Position numbers and translations under genes: made by a program. This document shows, one piece after another, positions 18,361 through 26,654 of a stretch of DNA of 43,828 bases. Source of the DNA: Planctomycetota bacterium (lineage in GTDB: Bacteria; Planctomycetota; UBA1135; UBA2386); NCBI GenBank assembly GCA_016872675.1, contig VGZG01000024.1:1-43828 (forward strand), given 5' to 3'. The notes beneath the pieces are model-generated. The model was not told the origin of the DNA. It was given only the letters and a program-made list of their open reading frames with translations, and did no database searches. Within the stretch, counting starts at the first letter, position 1. Every line of letters starts with the position of its first letter.

Positions 18361-19221
18361 ATGACGACTCCGACGTTCTCCACGGTCGCCGTCCTCGGCG
18401 CGGGCACGATGGGCGCTGGCATCGCGCAGGTGTGCGCGCAGGCCGGCAGCAGGGTGCTGCTGCAGGACCTGACCGACGACTTCGTGCAGAAGGGCCTCGC
18501 CCGCATCCGCGACTTCCTGCAGAAGGGCGTCGACAAGGGCAAGACCACGGCCGAGCAGCGCGACGCCGTGCTCGCGCGCATTGCCGTGACGACCGACCGC
18601 GCCGGCGCGTGCCGCGGCGCCGACCTCGTCGTCGAGGCCGTGCCCGAGAAGCTCGAGCTCAAGAACGGCCTGTTCCGCGAGGTCGCGGCGGTCGTTGCGC
18701 CGGGCTGCGTGCTCGCCAGCAACACCTCGTCGCTGTCGCTCGCCAAGGTCTTCGCCGGCGTCGCCGGGCCGGCGCGCTGCATCGGCATGCACTTCTTCAA
18801 CCCGGTGCCGCTGATGGCGCTGCTGGAGCTGGTGCGCACCGACGCCACGTCGGCCGCGACGATCGAGTCGGTCACCGCGTACAGCAAGCAGCTCGGCAAG
18901 GAGCCGATCCTGGTCGTGGACAGCCCCGGCTTCGCCAGCTCGCGCCTGGGCGTGTGCCTGGGCCTCGAGGCGATCCGCATGCTGGAGAGTGGCGTCGCGT
19001 CGGCGGAGGACATCGACAAGGCGATGGCGCTCGGCTACGGCCACCCGATGGGCCCGCTCAAGCTGACCGACCTCGTCGGCCTCGACGTGCGCCTCGCGAT
19101 CGCCGACTACTTGCGCAAGGAACTCGACCACCCGGGCTTCGCGGCGCCGGCGCTGATGCGGCAGATGGTCGCCGACGGCAAGCTCGGCAAGAAGACGGGG
19201 CAGGGCTTCTACCGCTGGTGA
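18361..19221 (+). CDS. 3-hydroxybutyryl-CoA (3-hydroxyacyl-CoA) dehydrogenase
   Basis: 286 residues, the usual length of the stand-alone short-chain enzyme (Hbd/PaaH/FadB2 type). It oxidises 3-hydroxyacyl-CoA with NAD(P)+ or works in reverse. The Rossmann motif GAGTMGAGIA is at residues 13-22. The catalytic pair H144 (GMHFFNP) and E156 (LLELVRT) keeps the 12-residue spacing of the human enzyme. A C-terminal all-helical domain ends in GHPMGPLKLTDLVGLD and GKKTGQGFYRW, both family signatures. It starts 3 bp after the enoyl-CoA hydratase stop, clearly one operon. No thiolase or acyl-CoA dehydrogenase gene is nearby, so the remaining pathway steps lie elsewhere. Confidence 0.96.
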   Translation: MTTPTFSTVAVLGAGTMGAGIAQVCAQAGSRVLLQDLTDDFVQKGLARIRDFLQKGVDKGKTTAEQRDAVLARIAVTTDRAGACRGADLVVEAVPEKLELKNGLFREVAAVVAPGCVLASNTSSLSLAKVFAGVAGPARCIGMHFFNPVPLMALLELVRTDATSAATIESVTAYSKQLGKEPILVVDSPGFASSRLGVCLGLEAIRMLESGVASAEDIDKAMALGYGHPMGPLKLTDLVGLDVRLAIADYLRKELDHPGFAAPALMRQMVADGKLGKKTGQGFYRW

Positions 19222-19245
19222 GCGGAGTGGGGTGCGCGGACGCGG

Positions 19246-19251
19246 TAGATT
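19246..19251 (+). promoter_or_regulatory. Putative -10 element upstream of the truncated SGNH gene
   Basis: TAGATT lies 22 nt before the ATG at 19274, within the 20-22 nt spacing class seen elsewhere. If real, the truncated gene may still be transcribed. Confidence 0.3.
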
Positions 19252-19273
19252 CGCCCATCACAGCCGCCGCGCC

Positions 19274-19639
19274 ATGACCGTCGCCTCGCCGTCGCCGCTT
19301 CGCGCCGTGCGCCGCGAAGCGCTCGGCGGCGCATCGCAGGGTTGGGCCCCGACGTTGCGCCGCCACCTCGTGGCGATGGACGCGCTCGTCCGCGCCCGCG
19401 GCGCGCGCATGGTGCTGCTGACCTACCCGTTCCACCAGCCTGAGGTCGAGGCCGTGCAGCGCGCCGTGGCGTCCGAACTGTCGCTGCCGATCGTCGACGT
19501 GCGGCCGACCTTCGATCGGCTGGTCGCCGCCGACGGGCGGGCGCGCTGGTTCGTGCCCGACGGCCATTGCAACGACGCCGGCTATGCGCAGATCGCGGAG
19601 CTGGCGGCGCCGGTGGTGGCGGCGGCGTTGCGGCGGTGA
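19274..19639 (+). CDS. C-terminal half of an SGNH/GDSL-type hydrolase (truncated)
   Basis: 121 residues from ATG 19274. The sequence contains VRARGARMVLLTYPFHQPE, LPIVDVRPTFD and WFVPDGHCNDAGYAQIAE. This matches the last half of SGNH-hydrolase-like secreted proteins, including the catalytic D-x-H pair (DGHCND) near residue 98. The N-terminal block with the GDS nucleophile serine and the oxyanion Gly/Asn blocks is missing, and no signal peptide is seen. The first ~30 residues (TVASPSPLRAVRREALGG) do not look like the family. It is therefore most likely a deletion relic, perhaps with a new start. A frame-intact small protein with another role cannot be excluded. Confidence 0.55.
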   Translation: MTVASPSPLRAVRREALGGASQGWAPTLRRHLVAMDALVRARGARMVLLTYPFHQPEVEAVQRAVASELSLPIVDVRPTFDRLVAADGRARWFVPDGHCNDAGYAQIAELAAPVVAAALRR

Positions 19640-19670
19640 GCGCGGCGCCCGCGCCCCGACCCGTCGCGCG

Positions 19671-20750
19671 CTACCCCGCCGCGCGCTGCCGCTGCAGGCG
19701 CCGCGCCTGCCGGAAGCTGACCAGCTTGCGCGTTGGTTCGTGCCACAGGCGCAGGTGCAGCGCGCGCAGCATCCCGCGCACCGACAGTGGCCGCACGGTC
19801 TGGAATGCCGGCTCCGACTCGTGGCAGCGCTGCAGATGGTAGTTGGGGATGCGCGGGTTGAGGTGGTGGATGTGGTGGAAGCCGATGTTGCCCGAGAACC
19901 ACTGCAGCACGCGCGGCAGCCGCAGGTACGAGCTGCCCTGCAGGGCAGCCGCTGCGTAGTTCCACTCGGCGCCGCGGTCCCAGTACGCGTCCTCGAACTG
20001 GTGCTGCAGGTAGAACAGGCCGATGCCGCTGGCGCCCGCGACCAGCAGCACGATCGCCTGCAAGATCAGATACGGCACGAGGCCGAAGGCCCACGCGAGG
20101 CCGACTGCGGTGGCGGCGACCGCGACGTTCATCCAGCGCACCGAGGCGCGCTCGCTCGGGCTGGCGTCGCGGCGCGCGACGCGCTGCATGACCAAGAAGA
20201 GCACGAACGGAGCGACGCCGAAGAGCACGACCGGGCTGCGCTGGATGCGGTAGCTCAGGCGCCGCCACGGCGATGCCTCGTCGTACTCCTTCACGGTCAT
20301 CGTCCAGATGTCGCCGATCCCGCGCCGGTCGAGGTCGCCGGCAGCGCCGTGGTGGACGGCGTGCTCGGTGCGCCACTGCTGGTACGGCGTGAGCGTCAGC
20401 CAGCCGGTGACGACGCCCCAGAAGTCGTTGGCGCGGCGCGAAGCGAAGAACGAGCCGTGGCCGCAGTCGTGGAACAGGATGAACACGCGCACCATCACGC
20501 CGCCGGTCAGCACGGCGAGCGGGACGGCGAGCCACCACGAGACGGCGAGCGCGAACCACATCGCCACCCAGGCCCCGACGTAGCTGCCGATCGTCGTGAC
20601 GAGTTGCCACGTGGCGCGCCGTGCGTCGGGCTGGCGGTACTCGCGCAGCCGGTGCTGCCACTGCGCCATCGCCGCGGCTTCGCTCGCGTCGTCAGCGGGC
20701 GCCGTCGGCGCGGTCAGGGTCTCACCGCTCGCGGTTCGGGCAAGTTGCAT
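19671..20750 (-). CDS. Membrane fatty-acid desaturase (delta-12-like)
   Basis: 359 residues, integral membrane di-iron desaturase. The three histidine boxes are H94DCGH98, H130AVHH134 and H292HIHH296, and H250 (LYLQHQFED-like context) is a further usual ligand. Hydrophobic segments lie at about 55-92, 175-190 and 210-245. The spacing fits acyl-lipid or acyl-CoA desaturases of the DesA/delta-12 type. The enzyme introduces double bonds into membrane fatty acids using O2 and an electron donor, often ferredoxin. A ferredoxin gene lies 15 kb away in this window, but no link is shown. The 216 bp upstream hold TATGCATACGCAT-like sequence on the minus strand that could contain a promoter. Length and boxes are complete. 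Confidence 0.93.
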   Translation of the reverse strand: MQLARTASGETLTAPTAPADDASEAAAMAQWQHRLREYRQPDARRATWQLVTTIGSYVGAWVAMWFALAVSWWLAVPLAVLTGGVMVRVFILFHDCGHGSFFASRRANDFWGVVTGWLTLTPYQQWRTEHAVHHGAAGDLDRRGIGDIWTMTVKEYDEASPWRRLSYRIQRSPVVLFGVAPFVLFLVMQRVARRDASPSERASVRWMNVAVAATAVGLAWAFGLVPYLILQAIVLLVAGASGIGLFYLQHQFEDAYWDRGAEWNYAAAALQGSSYLRLPRVLQWFSGNIGFHHIHHLNPRIPNYHLQRCHESEPAFQTVRPLSVRGMLRALHLRLWHEPTRKLVSFRQARRLQRQRAAG

Positions 20751-20966
20751 CAGGTGGCGAAGCGCGCCGAGGGGAATCGCGATGCGCGCGATGCGTATGC
20801 ATAAGCCCGGCGGGGCGCGGGTGCCATGCGGCGCCCGAGGCTTTGTTGCGCTGGCGCTGGTTGGCGCGTCGCTGCGCGACGTGGTGCGCGTGCGCTACGT
20901 GCTGCCCGACGCCATCGACTTCCCGGCGTCGGCGGCTGATTCCTACGAACGCCGCCGTCCGCGCGT

Positions 20967-22706
20967 TCACCAGCGCAGGCGGTAGCCGATGCTCTGCGGG
21001 CCCGAGTACACGAACGCCATCCACGTATCGATGCCCAGGCGCTTCATCTCGCCGGCGACCGCCTCCAGCACGCTGCCGATCATGCCGAGCTGGCCGGCGT
21101 CGGTGCGCGAGGCGATCGCCGCGGCGGCCTCGCTCATCGCCTTGGCGAGGCCCGCCATCGTCTCGGCCGGCCGCGTCATGCCGACGCCGCACCAGCCGGC
21201 GGGGGCGGCCGCCATGTGCGCCTTGGCCTCGGCTGGCAGCTCGGTCGGCGTGCCGGAGGCCTTGGCGTCGAGCACGCCGCGCAGCGACGCGCGGCTGCGT
21301 TCGCCGTCGCCGATCGCCAGCAGCAACAGGTCGTCGGTGATCGCGTACTCGAGCGGGATCGTCGCCAGCAGCGTCATGCGGTGGATCTTGGCGCCCTGGT
21401 ACTCCTCGGTCTTGCGGGCGGCGTGCAGGCCGCGCGCGCGCAGCATCGTCTCGACCGACTTGCCGAACGCCGCGCCGTCGCGCAGCGAGAAGACCATGCA
21501 CATGTCGCCGACGGCCGCGAGCGGCGAGTCGTCGTCGAGCTCGGCCTCGGGGTCGGCGTCGTTGAGCAGCAGGACCTCGCCGCCGAGGTGGTCGAGCAGG
21601 TCCTCCTTGAGGCGGACCTTCAGCTCGTCGGCCATCGCCGTCATCATGTCGGCCCACGACATCGGCATCTCGGCCTCCATCAGGGTGACGAACTGCTCGG
21701 CGGTGGCGTAGAGCACGCCGAGGTCGAGCGGGCTCACCGTCCAGTTCGACGCCGAAGCCGGCAGCACGCGCAGCAGCTTCGGCTGCGCCGTCGTCTGCGG
21801 CAGCATGGCCATCGCGCCGCGTTTGTCGCCGCGCAGTCCCATCTCTAGGTTGGCGACGAGGTGCTTGCCCTCGGCGCCGACGGCCATGCGCATCGAATCC
21901 ATGGCGCGCAGGCCGATGGTGTCGAGCAGCTCGCCGAAGTCGAACGGCGCCGCGCCCATCTCCTCCAGCTCGGCCACGCTGGACTCCAGCGCGCCGACGA
22001 AGCCGCGGACGTCGCCGTGCACGAACATCGGCGCGCCGGCGGCCTCGGGCGCCTCGAAGCGGTCCTTGCCCTCGATGGCCTTGGTGGCGTGCGCCTCGAC
22101 GTCGCTGCCGAAGAACATCACGAGGTGGCCGTCGACCATCGCCGGCACGGTGCCCCACATGCCGGCCTCGCCGGTGTCGGCGACGGCGCGCAGGCGCAGT
22201 TCGCCGATCGCCAGCTCCTTCGACGGCGGCGCGTCCGGCTCGTCGAGCATCTTCTGCGTCGATGCGTCGATCGCCTTGGCCAGCGCGGCGAGGTCGTACG
22301 ACGGGTGCGGCGTCGCCGCGATCGTGATCGCGAACGGCATCGACGGGTCCTCGTCGCCGATGGTGACGAGGTCGGCCTTCTTCCAGTCGAATGCGATGCT
22401 CATCACCAGGTCGCCCTGGTAGTCGGCGACCATGCGCTCGAGCTCGTCGGCGTCGAAGCCGCTGCCGCGCGCCTCGGTCATCATCGCCGTCATCGCCTCG
22501 CCGACCTGCGCCATCATCGGCTGCAGCGCCGGCGCGGCCATCAGCTTGGCCAGCGCGGTGTCGGCGAAGTCCTTCTTCCAGCGGGCCGGCGCGCCCATGC
22601 GCACGACCAACGCGGCGTCCTTCGGCACGAAGCGGAAGGCGGGATCCTGGGCCGGCGCGAGCGCCAGCAGGGCGAGGAACGGAAGCGGGTAGCGGGCGAG
22701 GGTCAT
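20967..22706 (-). CDS. Secreted DUF3352-like protein
   Basis: 579 residues with a signal peptide (MTLARYPLPFLALLALAPAQ). It begins with VPKDAALVVRMGAPARW followed by ALAKLMAAPALQPMM, a start typical of large secreted planctomycete proteins of the DUF3352 type, which open with 'P-D----V' and a helix ending in the name-like block 'L--DP--Q'. The rest alternates acidic helices (ELERMVADYQGDL, VAELEEMGAAPFDF) and short strands, without catalytic motifs I recognise. It is methionine-rich for a GC-rich gene (for example MMAQVGEAMTAMM). The function is unknown. Its ATG overlaps the stop of the FG-GAP protein gene by 4 bp (ATGA), so both are made from one transcript. Confidence 0.85.
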   Translation of the reverse strand: MTLARYPLPFLALLALAPAQDPAFRFVPKDAALVVRMGAPARWKKDFADTALAKLMAAPALQPMMAQVGEAMTAMMTEARGSGFDADELERMVADYQGDLVMSIAFDWKKADLVTIGDEDPSMPFAITIAATPHPSYDLAALAKAIDASTQKMLDEPDAPPSKELAIGELRLRAVADTGEAGMWGTVPAMVDGHLVMFFGSDVEAHATKAIEGKDRFEAPEAAGAPMFVHGDVRGFVGALESSVAELEEMGAAPFDFGELLDTIGLRAMDSMRMAVGAEGKHLVANLEMGLRGDKRGAMAMLPQTTAQPKLLRVLPASASNWTVSPLDLGVLYATAEQFVTLMEAEMPMSWADMMTAMADELKVRLKEDLLDHLGGEVLLLNDADPEAELDDDSPLAAVGDMCMVFSLRDGAAFGKSVETMLRARGLHAARKTEEYQGAKIHRMTLLATIPLEYAITDDLLLLAIGDGERSRASLRGVLDAKASGTPTELPAEAKAHMAAAPAGWCGVGMTRPAETMAGLAKAMSEAAAAIASRTDAGQLGMIGSVLEAVAGEMKRLGIDTWMAFVYSGPQSIGYRLRW

Positions 22707-24838
22707 GGCTGTTGCAGGTAGAGGAGGAGGCGATCGTGCACGATCAAGGCGAAGTCCTGTCGGCCGTCGCCGTCGAGGTCGCCGATGGCGAGCTCGCGCG
22801 GCTCGGGGCCGGGTTGGCTGCGCGGCGGCGTCTCGAACACCGGGATGGCGAGCGCGCGCTGCAGGCCCTGCGGCCCGCCGGCGACGATCTGCAGGCCCGG
22901 CACGTCGCGGTCGACGATAGCGACATCCGGCGCGCCGTCGTGGTCAAAGTCGCCGGGCCGCGCCAGTTCGTAGGCCGACGTCTCGAGCGGCGCCTCGTGC
23001 GAGGCGAGCGGCCGCAGGCCGGCGCCGCGCGCGAACGGCACGCGCAGCACGCCGCGCGGGCCGAGCAGCAGCGCGCCGCCTTCGTGCGGCAGCAGCTGCG
23101 TGAAGTCGAACGGCGGCGTCTCGACCGTCTGCGGCGCTCCGCCGGCGACGACGCGCAGCAGCTTGTTGGTCTTGCGGTCGTAGTACAGTCGCACGGCCTT
23201 GCTGGCGTCGGCGGGGGCGTCGGCGCAGAGGCTTATCTCGGCGAGGCCGTCGGGGCCGTTGTCCTGCGCCAGGATGCGCACGCCGCCGTCGGCGCCGAGG
23301 CGGAAGGCGCGCACGAAGCGATCGCGCGCGGCGAGCAGGGCCGGCGCGCCGTCGACCGTCGACGCGAGCACGGCGCCTTCCTCGGCCTTCTTGGTGAAGC
23401 CGGCGGCGTCGGCGTTCTTGCCGTCCTTGCGGGCCGCGCCGAGCGTCAGCGTGCGCAGGCCGTCGCCGGGCACGACGAACGCGGCCTCGCGGCCGTCGGC
23501 GTCGCCGAAGTCGCCGACCAGCAGCCGCGTCGGATCGGCGGGCAGGCGGCCGAGGTCGGCGAGCTTCTGCGGCTCCTTGCCGGGCGCGAGCTGCAGCAGC
23601 TGGCCGTCGCGCTTGTCGTTGCGCGCGATCGCCAGCACGCCGCCGCCGGGCGCGACCGCGACGGCGACCGGCTTGTCGAGGCACGGCAGGCGCTCGGGAA
23701 AGCGATCGAGCGGCGCGCTGCCGGGGCAGAAGCCGACGGCGTCCTCTTCGGGGCTCGCCAGCACGAGGTCGTTCGTGCCGTCGCCGTCGACGTCGCCGAT
23801 CGCGAGCGAGGCGACGCCGGCGAGCGTCGGCAGCGTGCGCACGACGAACGTGCCGTCGCGCCACTCGTGCACCAGCAACTGCGCGCGATCGGGTCGCGCC
23901 AACACGAGGTCGACGTCGCCGTCGCCGTCGAGGTCGCCGACCGCGGCCGGCAGCGCCTTGCCGCCGGGGTTCTCGCCGATCGGCCACCACGCCAGCGCCG
24001 CCTGCTCGGCATCGTCGCGCCAGCCGTGCAGCGTCAGCCGCTGCGCCGCGCCGGCGATGGTGCCGAGCGCGGGCTTGCCGTCGGCGAGCTGTGCTTCGAA
24101 CACGTGGCGCAGGTCCTCGACGCCGGCGATCGCCCAGGCGCCGAAGCTGCCGTCGCCGCGGCCGCGGCGCAGCCGCAGGTTCATCGCCGCGCCCTTGCCG
24201 CCGCCGGTCATCGCCGCGAGGTCGAGCGCGCCGTCGCCGTCGAGGTCGGCGAGCTGCAGGTCGCGCGTGTTCTCGTCGAGCGGTTCGACCGGCGACAGCT
24301 TCGGCTCGCCGCCGAGTTGCGTGAGCCAGCGCAGCTGGCTGCCGTTGGCGACGACGAGGTCGGCCTTGCCGTCGCGGTCGAGGTCGCCGGTCAGCAGCGT
24401 CAGGCCGCGCGGGGCGATCGCGAGGTCGATCGGGGCGCGCTCGGGCTCGCGGCCGGGATGGCGCACGGTCAGCCGGCCGCGCGCGTCGACGAGCAGCAGG
24501 TCGGGCACGCCGTCGCCGTGCACGTCGGCCACCGCGTAGCCGGCGATCTGGCCGTTGGTCGGGATCGGCTGCAGCTTGGCTTCGCCCTGGTCGACGCGCA
24601 CGGCGACGAGGCGGCCGCGGCGCGCGTCGATCACCACCGCTTCGCGGCGGCCGTCGCCGTCGATGTCGACGACGCTGAGGTCGGCGATGCCGTCGCCGAC
24701 CTTCTGCACCACCGGGCCGGTGAAGCCGAAGCGCGCGCGCAGTTCGGGGGCGATCGGCGGCGGCGTCTGTTGGGCGAGCGCCGCGGCGGCGGCGACGGCG
24801 GTGGCGAGGGTCGTCAGGGCGAGAGGCTTGGCGGACAT
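22703..24838 (-). CDS. Secreted FG-GAP/VCBS repeat beta-propeller protein
   Basis: 711 residues with a signal peptide (MSAKPLALTTLATAVAAAAA). At least eight calcium-binding-type repeats of the DxDGDGxxD form are visible: VVDIDGDGRRE, VADVHGDGVPD, TGDLDRDGKAD, LADLDGDGALD, VGDLDGDGDVD, IGDVDGDGTND, PGDFDHDGAPD and IGDLDGDGRQD. Such repeats build integrin-like beta-propellers, usually in adhesion or extracellular scaffolds. No attached enzymatic domain is seen, and there is no obvious anchor. It is the first gene of a two-gene unit with the DUF3352-like protein (4-bp overlap). It is transcribed divergently from the HtrA-like protease gene, with start codons 26 bp apart. Confidence 0.93.
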   Translation of the reverse strand: MSAKPLALTTLATAVAAAAALAQQTPPPIAPELRARFGFTGPVVQKVGDGIADLSVVDIDGDGRREAVVIDARRGRLVAVRVDQGEAKLQPIPTNGQIAGYAVADVHGDGVPDLLLVDARGRLTVRHPGREPERAPIDLAIAPRGLTLLTGDLDRDGKADLVVANGSQLRWLTQLGGEPKLSPVEPLDENTRDLQLADLDGDGALDLAAMTGGGKGAAMNLRLRRGRGDGSFGAWAIAGVEDLRHVFEAQLADGKPALGTIAGAAQRLTLHGWRDDAEQAALAWWPIGENPGGKALPAAVGDLDGDGDVDLVLARPDRAQLLVHEWRDGTFVVRTLPTLAGVASLAIGDVDGDGTNDLVLASPEEDAVGFCPGSAPLDRFPERLPCLDKPVAVAVAPGGGVLAIARNDKRDGQLLQLAPGKEPQKLADLGRLPADPTRLLVGDFGDADGREAAFVVPGDGLRTLTLGAARKDGKNADAAGFTKKAEEGAVLASTVDGAPALLAARDRFVRAFRLGADGGVRILAQDNGPDGLAEISLCADAPADASKAVRLYYDRKTNKLLRVVAGGAPQTVETPPFDFTQLLPHEGGALLLGPRGVLRVPFARGAGLRPLASHEAPLETSAYELARPGDFDHDGAPDVAIVDRDVPGLQIVAGGPQGLQRALAIPVFETPPRSQPGPEPRELAIGDLDGDGRQDFALIVHDRLLLYLQQP

Positions 24839-24877
24839 CGGCGCGCGACTCTATGCTCGCGCCGATGCTCGCTGCAA
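24828..24877. promoter_or_regulatory. Symmetrical divergent promoter with overlapping -10 hexamers
   Basis: Plus strand: TTGGCG (24828-24833), 18 bp, TATGCT (24852-24857), 7 nt, ATG 24865. Minus strand: TTGCAG (24877-24872), 18 bp, TAGAGT (24853-24848), 9 nt, ATG 24838. The two -10 hexamers share the two base pairs 24852-24853. Transcripts in both directions would start at or within a few bases of the ATG and so be leaderless. The -35 element of each promoter lies inside the first codons of the opposite gene. Seen in the sequence; promoter activity is inferred. Confidence 0.5.
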
Positions 24878-25821
24878 TCGCCGCCGCGGTGTTCGTTTGC
24901 CTGCCGCAGGATCCGACCCCCGCCAAGTCCGCCGAGGCCGCGCCGGTGCGCGCCGACGGCGTCGAGATCCTCGACCTCGGCAACGGCTGCCGCATCCAGG
25001 GCCGCGTGCTGCGCACCACCGACCAGTTGGTTTTCGTCGACGTCGGCTACGACGTGCTCAAGGTGCCGGTCGCTGCGGTCGTGCGCCGCGAGACCGTCGA
25101 CGGCAAGCGCAGCGGCGCCATCGAGAAGAAGGCGCTGTGGGCGCGCGCCGAACTGCCCGAACTCAGCGTCGCCGAGGGCGCCAAGCGCATGGGCGAAGCC
25201 GTGGTCAAGATCGAGGCCGCCGGCGGCCAGGGCTCGGGCTTCGTCACGCACCCCGACGGTTGGGTCGTCACCAACTTCCATGTCGTCGCGCGCGAGGTCG
25301 AGGTCGACGTCGTCGTCTATCCGGTCGGCAAGGCCGGAATGGATCCTCGCACGGTGCGCAAGTGCAAGGTCGCCGCGATCAACCCGAGCATGGACCTCGC
25401 GCTGGTCAAGATGGAGCCGCCGACCGACCTGACGCTCAAGACCGTTTACCTCGGCGACAGTGACGCGATGCGCGTCGGCGACACCGTCTACGCCATCGGC
25501 GCGCCGATCGGCCTCGACCGCACCGTCAGCAGCGGCATCATCAGCGTGACCAACCGCACGATCGAAGGCCGCTGCCACTTCCAGATCACCACGCCGATCA
25601 ACCCCGGCAACTCGGGCGGCCCGCTGTTCAACCTGCGCGGCGAGGTCGTCGGCGTGAACTGCGCCGGCTACATGGGCATGCAGGGCCTCAACTTCGCGAT
25701 CCCGACCAAGCAGGTCGCCGACTTCCTCGACAACCGCGACGCCTTCGCGCTCGACAACACGCGCAGCGAGAACGGCTACCACTACCTGCCCGCGCCGGGG
25801 AAGCCGAAGGCGGGCAGGTAG
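24865..25821 (+). CDS. Trypsin-like serine protease (HtrA/S1C type) without PDZ domain
   Basis: 318 residues from ATG 24865 with a short signal peptide (MLAAIAAAVFVCLPQ). The first ~95 residues after it form a small domain (VEILDLGNGCRIQGRVL, VPVAAVVRRETVDGK) that looks like an Sm/RNA-chaperone-style or LSm-like beta fold; this is a guess. The protease domain has the triad H139 (TNFHVV), D177 (MDLALVK) and S250 (GNSGGPL), as in DegP/HtrA. It ends about 40 residues after the last strand, with no PDZ domain. It probably cleaves or degrades misfolded envelope proteins. An in-frame ATG at 24853 overlaps the -10 hexamer, so 24865 is preferred. It is followed 5 bp later by a small membrane-protein gene. 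Confidence 0.92.
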   Translation: MLAAIAAAVFVCLPQDPTPAKSAEAAPVRADGVEILDLGNGCRIQGRVLRTTDQLVFVDVGYDVLKVPVAAVVRRETVDGKRSGAIEKKALWARAELPELSVAEGAKRMGEAVVKIEAAGGQGSGFVTHPDGWVVTNFHVVAREVEVDVVVYPVGKAGMDPRTVRKCKVAAINPSMDLALVKMEPPTDLTLKTVYLGDSDAMRVGDTVYAIGAPIGLDRTVSSGIISVTNRTIEGRCHFQITTPINPGNSGGPLFNLRGEVVGVNCAGYMGMQGLNFAIPTKQVADFLDNRDAFALDNTRSENGYHYLPAPGKPKAGR

Positions 25822-25826
25822 CGCGC

Positions 25827-26222
25827 ATGGCAGGAGCAGTGCTCGGAATGCAGTTGGTCCTGACGGTCGTGGGCGCCATTGCCACTGCCGCATGGGCTCT
25901 CGTCGGATCGTTCTACGGCGTTGGCTGGTGGGGAGTCCCGCTCGCGGTCTACTCGCTGTTGAACACGAGCTATGCGTGGCGAGCGCTCGCGGCAGGCATC
26001 GGCGATCGCGGCGTTCGATCGACGGCCGAAGGCGCGATGGCGCTCACTGCGTTCACCAACCTCATCGTCGCAGTTCACCTCGTCTGGCGGCCGCCGGCCT
26101 ATTCGCCGTGGTGGGGATTGCTGGTTCCGTTCGCGTTCCTGCTCCAGTCGATGGCGCTCCAACTCGTGTACGCCGTCGTGCTCGGTGCGACGGGCCTGGT
26201 CGATGGCGCCCGCGGGCGCTGA
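25827..26222 (+). CDS. Small four-helix membrane protein, unknown function
   Basis: 131 residues, mostly hydrophobic. Four probable transmembrane segments lie at about 8-28 (LVLTVVGAIATAAWALV), 34-54 (WWGVPLAVYSLLN), 68-88 (MALTAFTNLIVAVHLVW) and 95-120 (WGLLVPFAFLLQSMALQLVY). I recognise no family. The start codon is 5 bp after the protease stop, suggesting co-transcription and possibly a link to envelope quality control (inference only). Third codon positions are less strictly G/C than in neighbouring genes, so it may have a different history. A second ATG lies at residue 8. Confidence 0.7.
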   Translation: MAGAVLGMQLVLTVVGAIATAAWALVGSFYGVGWWGVPLAVYSLLNTSYAWRALAAGIGDRGVRSTAEGAMALTAFTNLIVAVHLVWRPPAYSPWWGLLVPFAFLLQSMALQLVYAVVLGATGLVDGARGR

Positions 26223-26654
26223 AGCAGTCGATCGCGCGCGAGTTTCGCGGTCGCGCCGATGGTCAGCGCGCCGAATCCGCACTTCGAAGCGTTGCCCGCC
26301 GTCACGCCACCGACGCGCCTCCCGCGCTCAGCGCCGCGGCGTCGGCAGCAGGAAGAACGTGTGCCGCCACGTGTCGTCGGCGCGGCGCTCGGTCCGGGCC
26401 CAGCCGCTGGCGCCGGCGTAGACGCCCGAGCCGCCGTGGATCGGGCGCACGAGCGCTTCGTCGACCGGGATCGGGCACCGCGTGCTCGGGGGGCAGCCGC
26501 TGCGGTTGGGCGCATTCCCGGTGGGGCGGGCGCAACACTTCGCGCCTGGGGTTGATGCCATTGCGGCGGAGCATGTACTTGTTCTGCTGCGATCTTGGTG
26601 TCGTGCAGGTTGCGCCGTCCACGCCGCGTGCCATCATCGCTCGACAAACCGCCC
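26223..26654. other. 432-bp interval with one gene fragment and a promoter region
   Basis: Between the small membrane-protein gene and the secreted modular protein gene there is no complete gene I can support. The right part (26570-26654) should contain the promoter of the downstream gene: CATCAT at 26632-26637 lies 17 nt before its ATG but lacks the leading T of a TANNNT box. The middle holds a minus-strand fragment listed separately (26328-26561). Confidence 0.5.
26328..26561 (-). pseudogene. Possible fragment of a barrel-type (dirigent/AOC-like) protein
   Basis: A 77-codon minus-strand frame reads MASTPGAKCC, GNAPNRSGCPPSTRCPIPV, LVRPIHGGSGVYAGASGWAR and TWRHTFFLLPTP. The GGSGVYAGASG turn followed by alternating polar strand residues and HTFFL resembles the last strands of dirigent/allene-oxide-cyclase-like barrels, which end GGTG-YAGARG-----F-L. 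No signal peptide or full domain (normally 120-150 residues) is present. It is either a gene tail left by deletion or a chance frame. Confidence is low because the match is one motif and the 5' part is proline/cysteine-rich. Confidence 0.25.

Noticed and set aside
20781-20985. Short plus-strand frame in the gap upstream of the desaturase gene
   Set aside because: 67 residues starting MRAMRMHKPGG, overlapping the end of the DUF3352-like gene, with no domain or promoter support.
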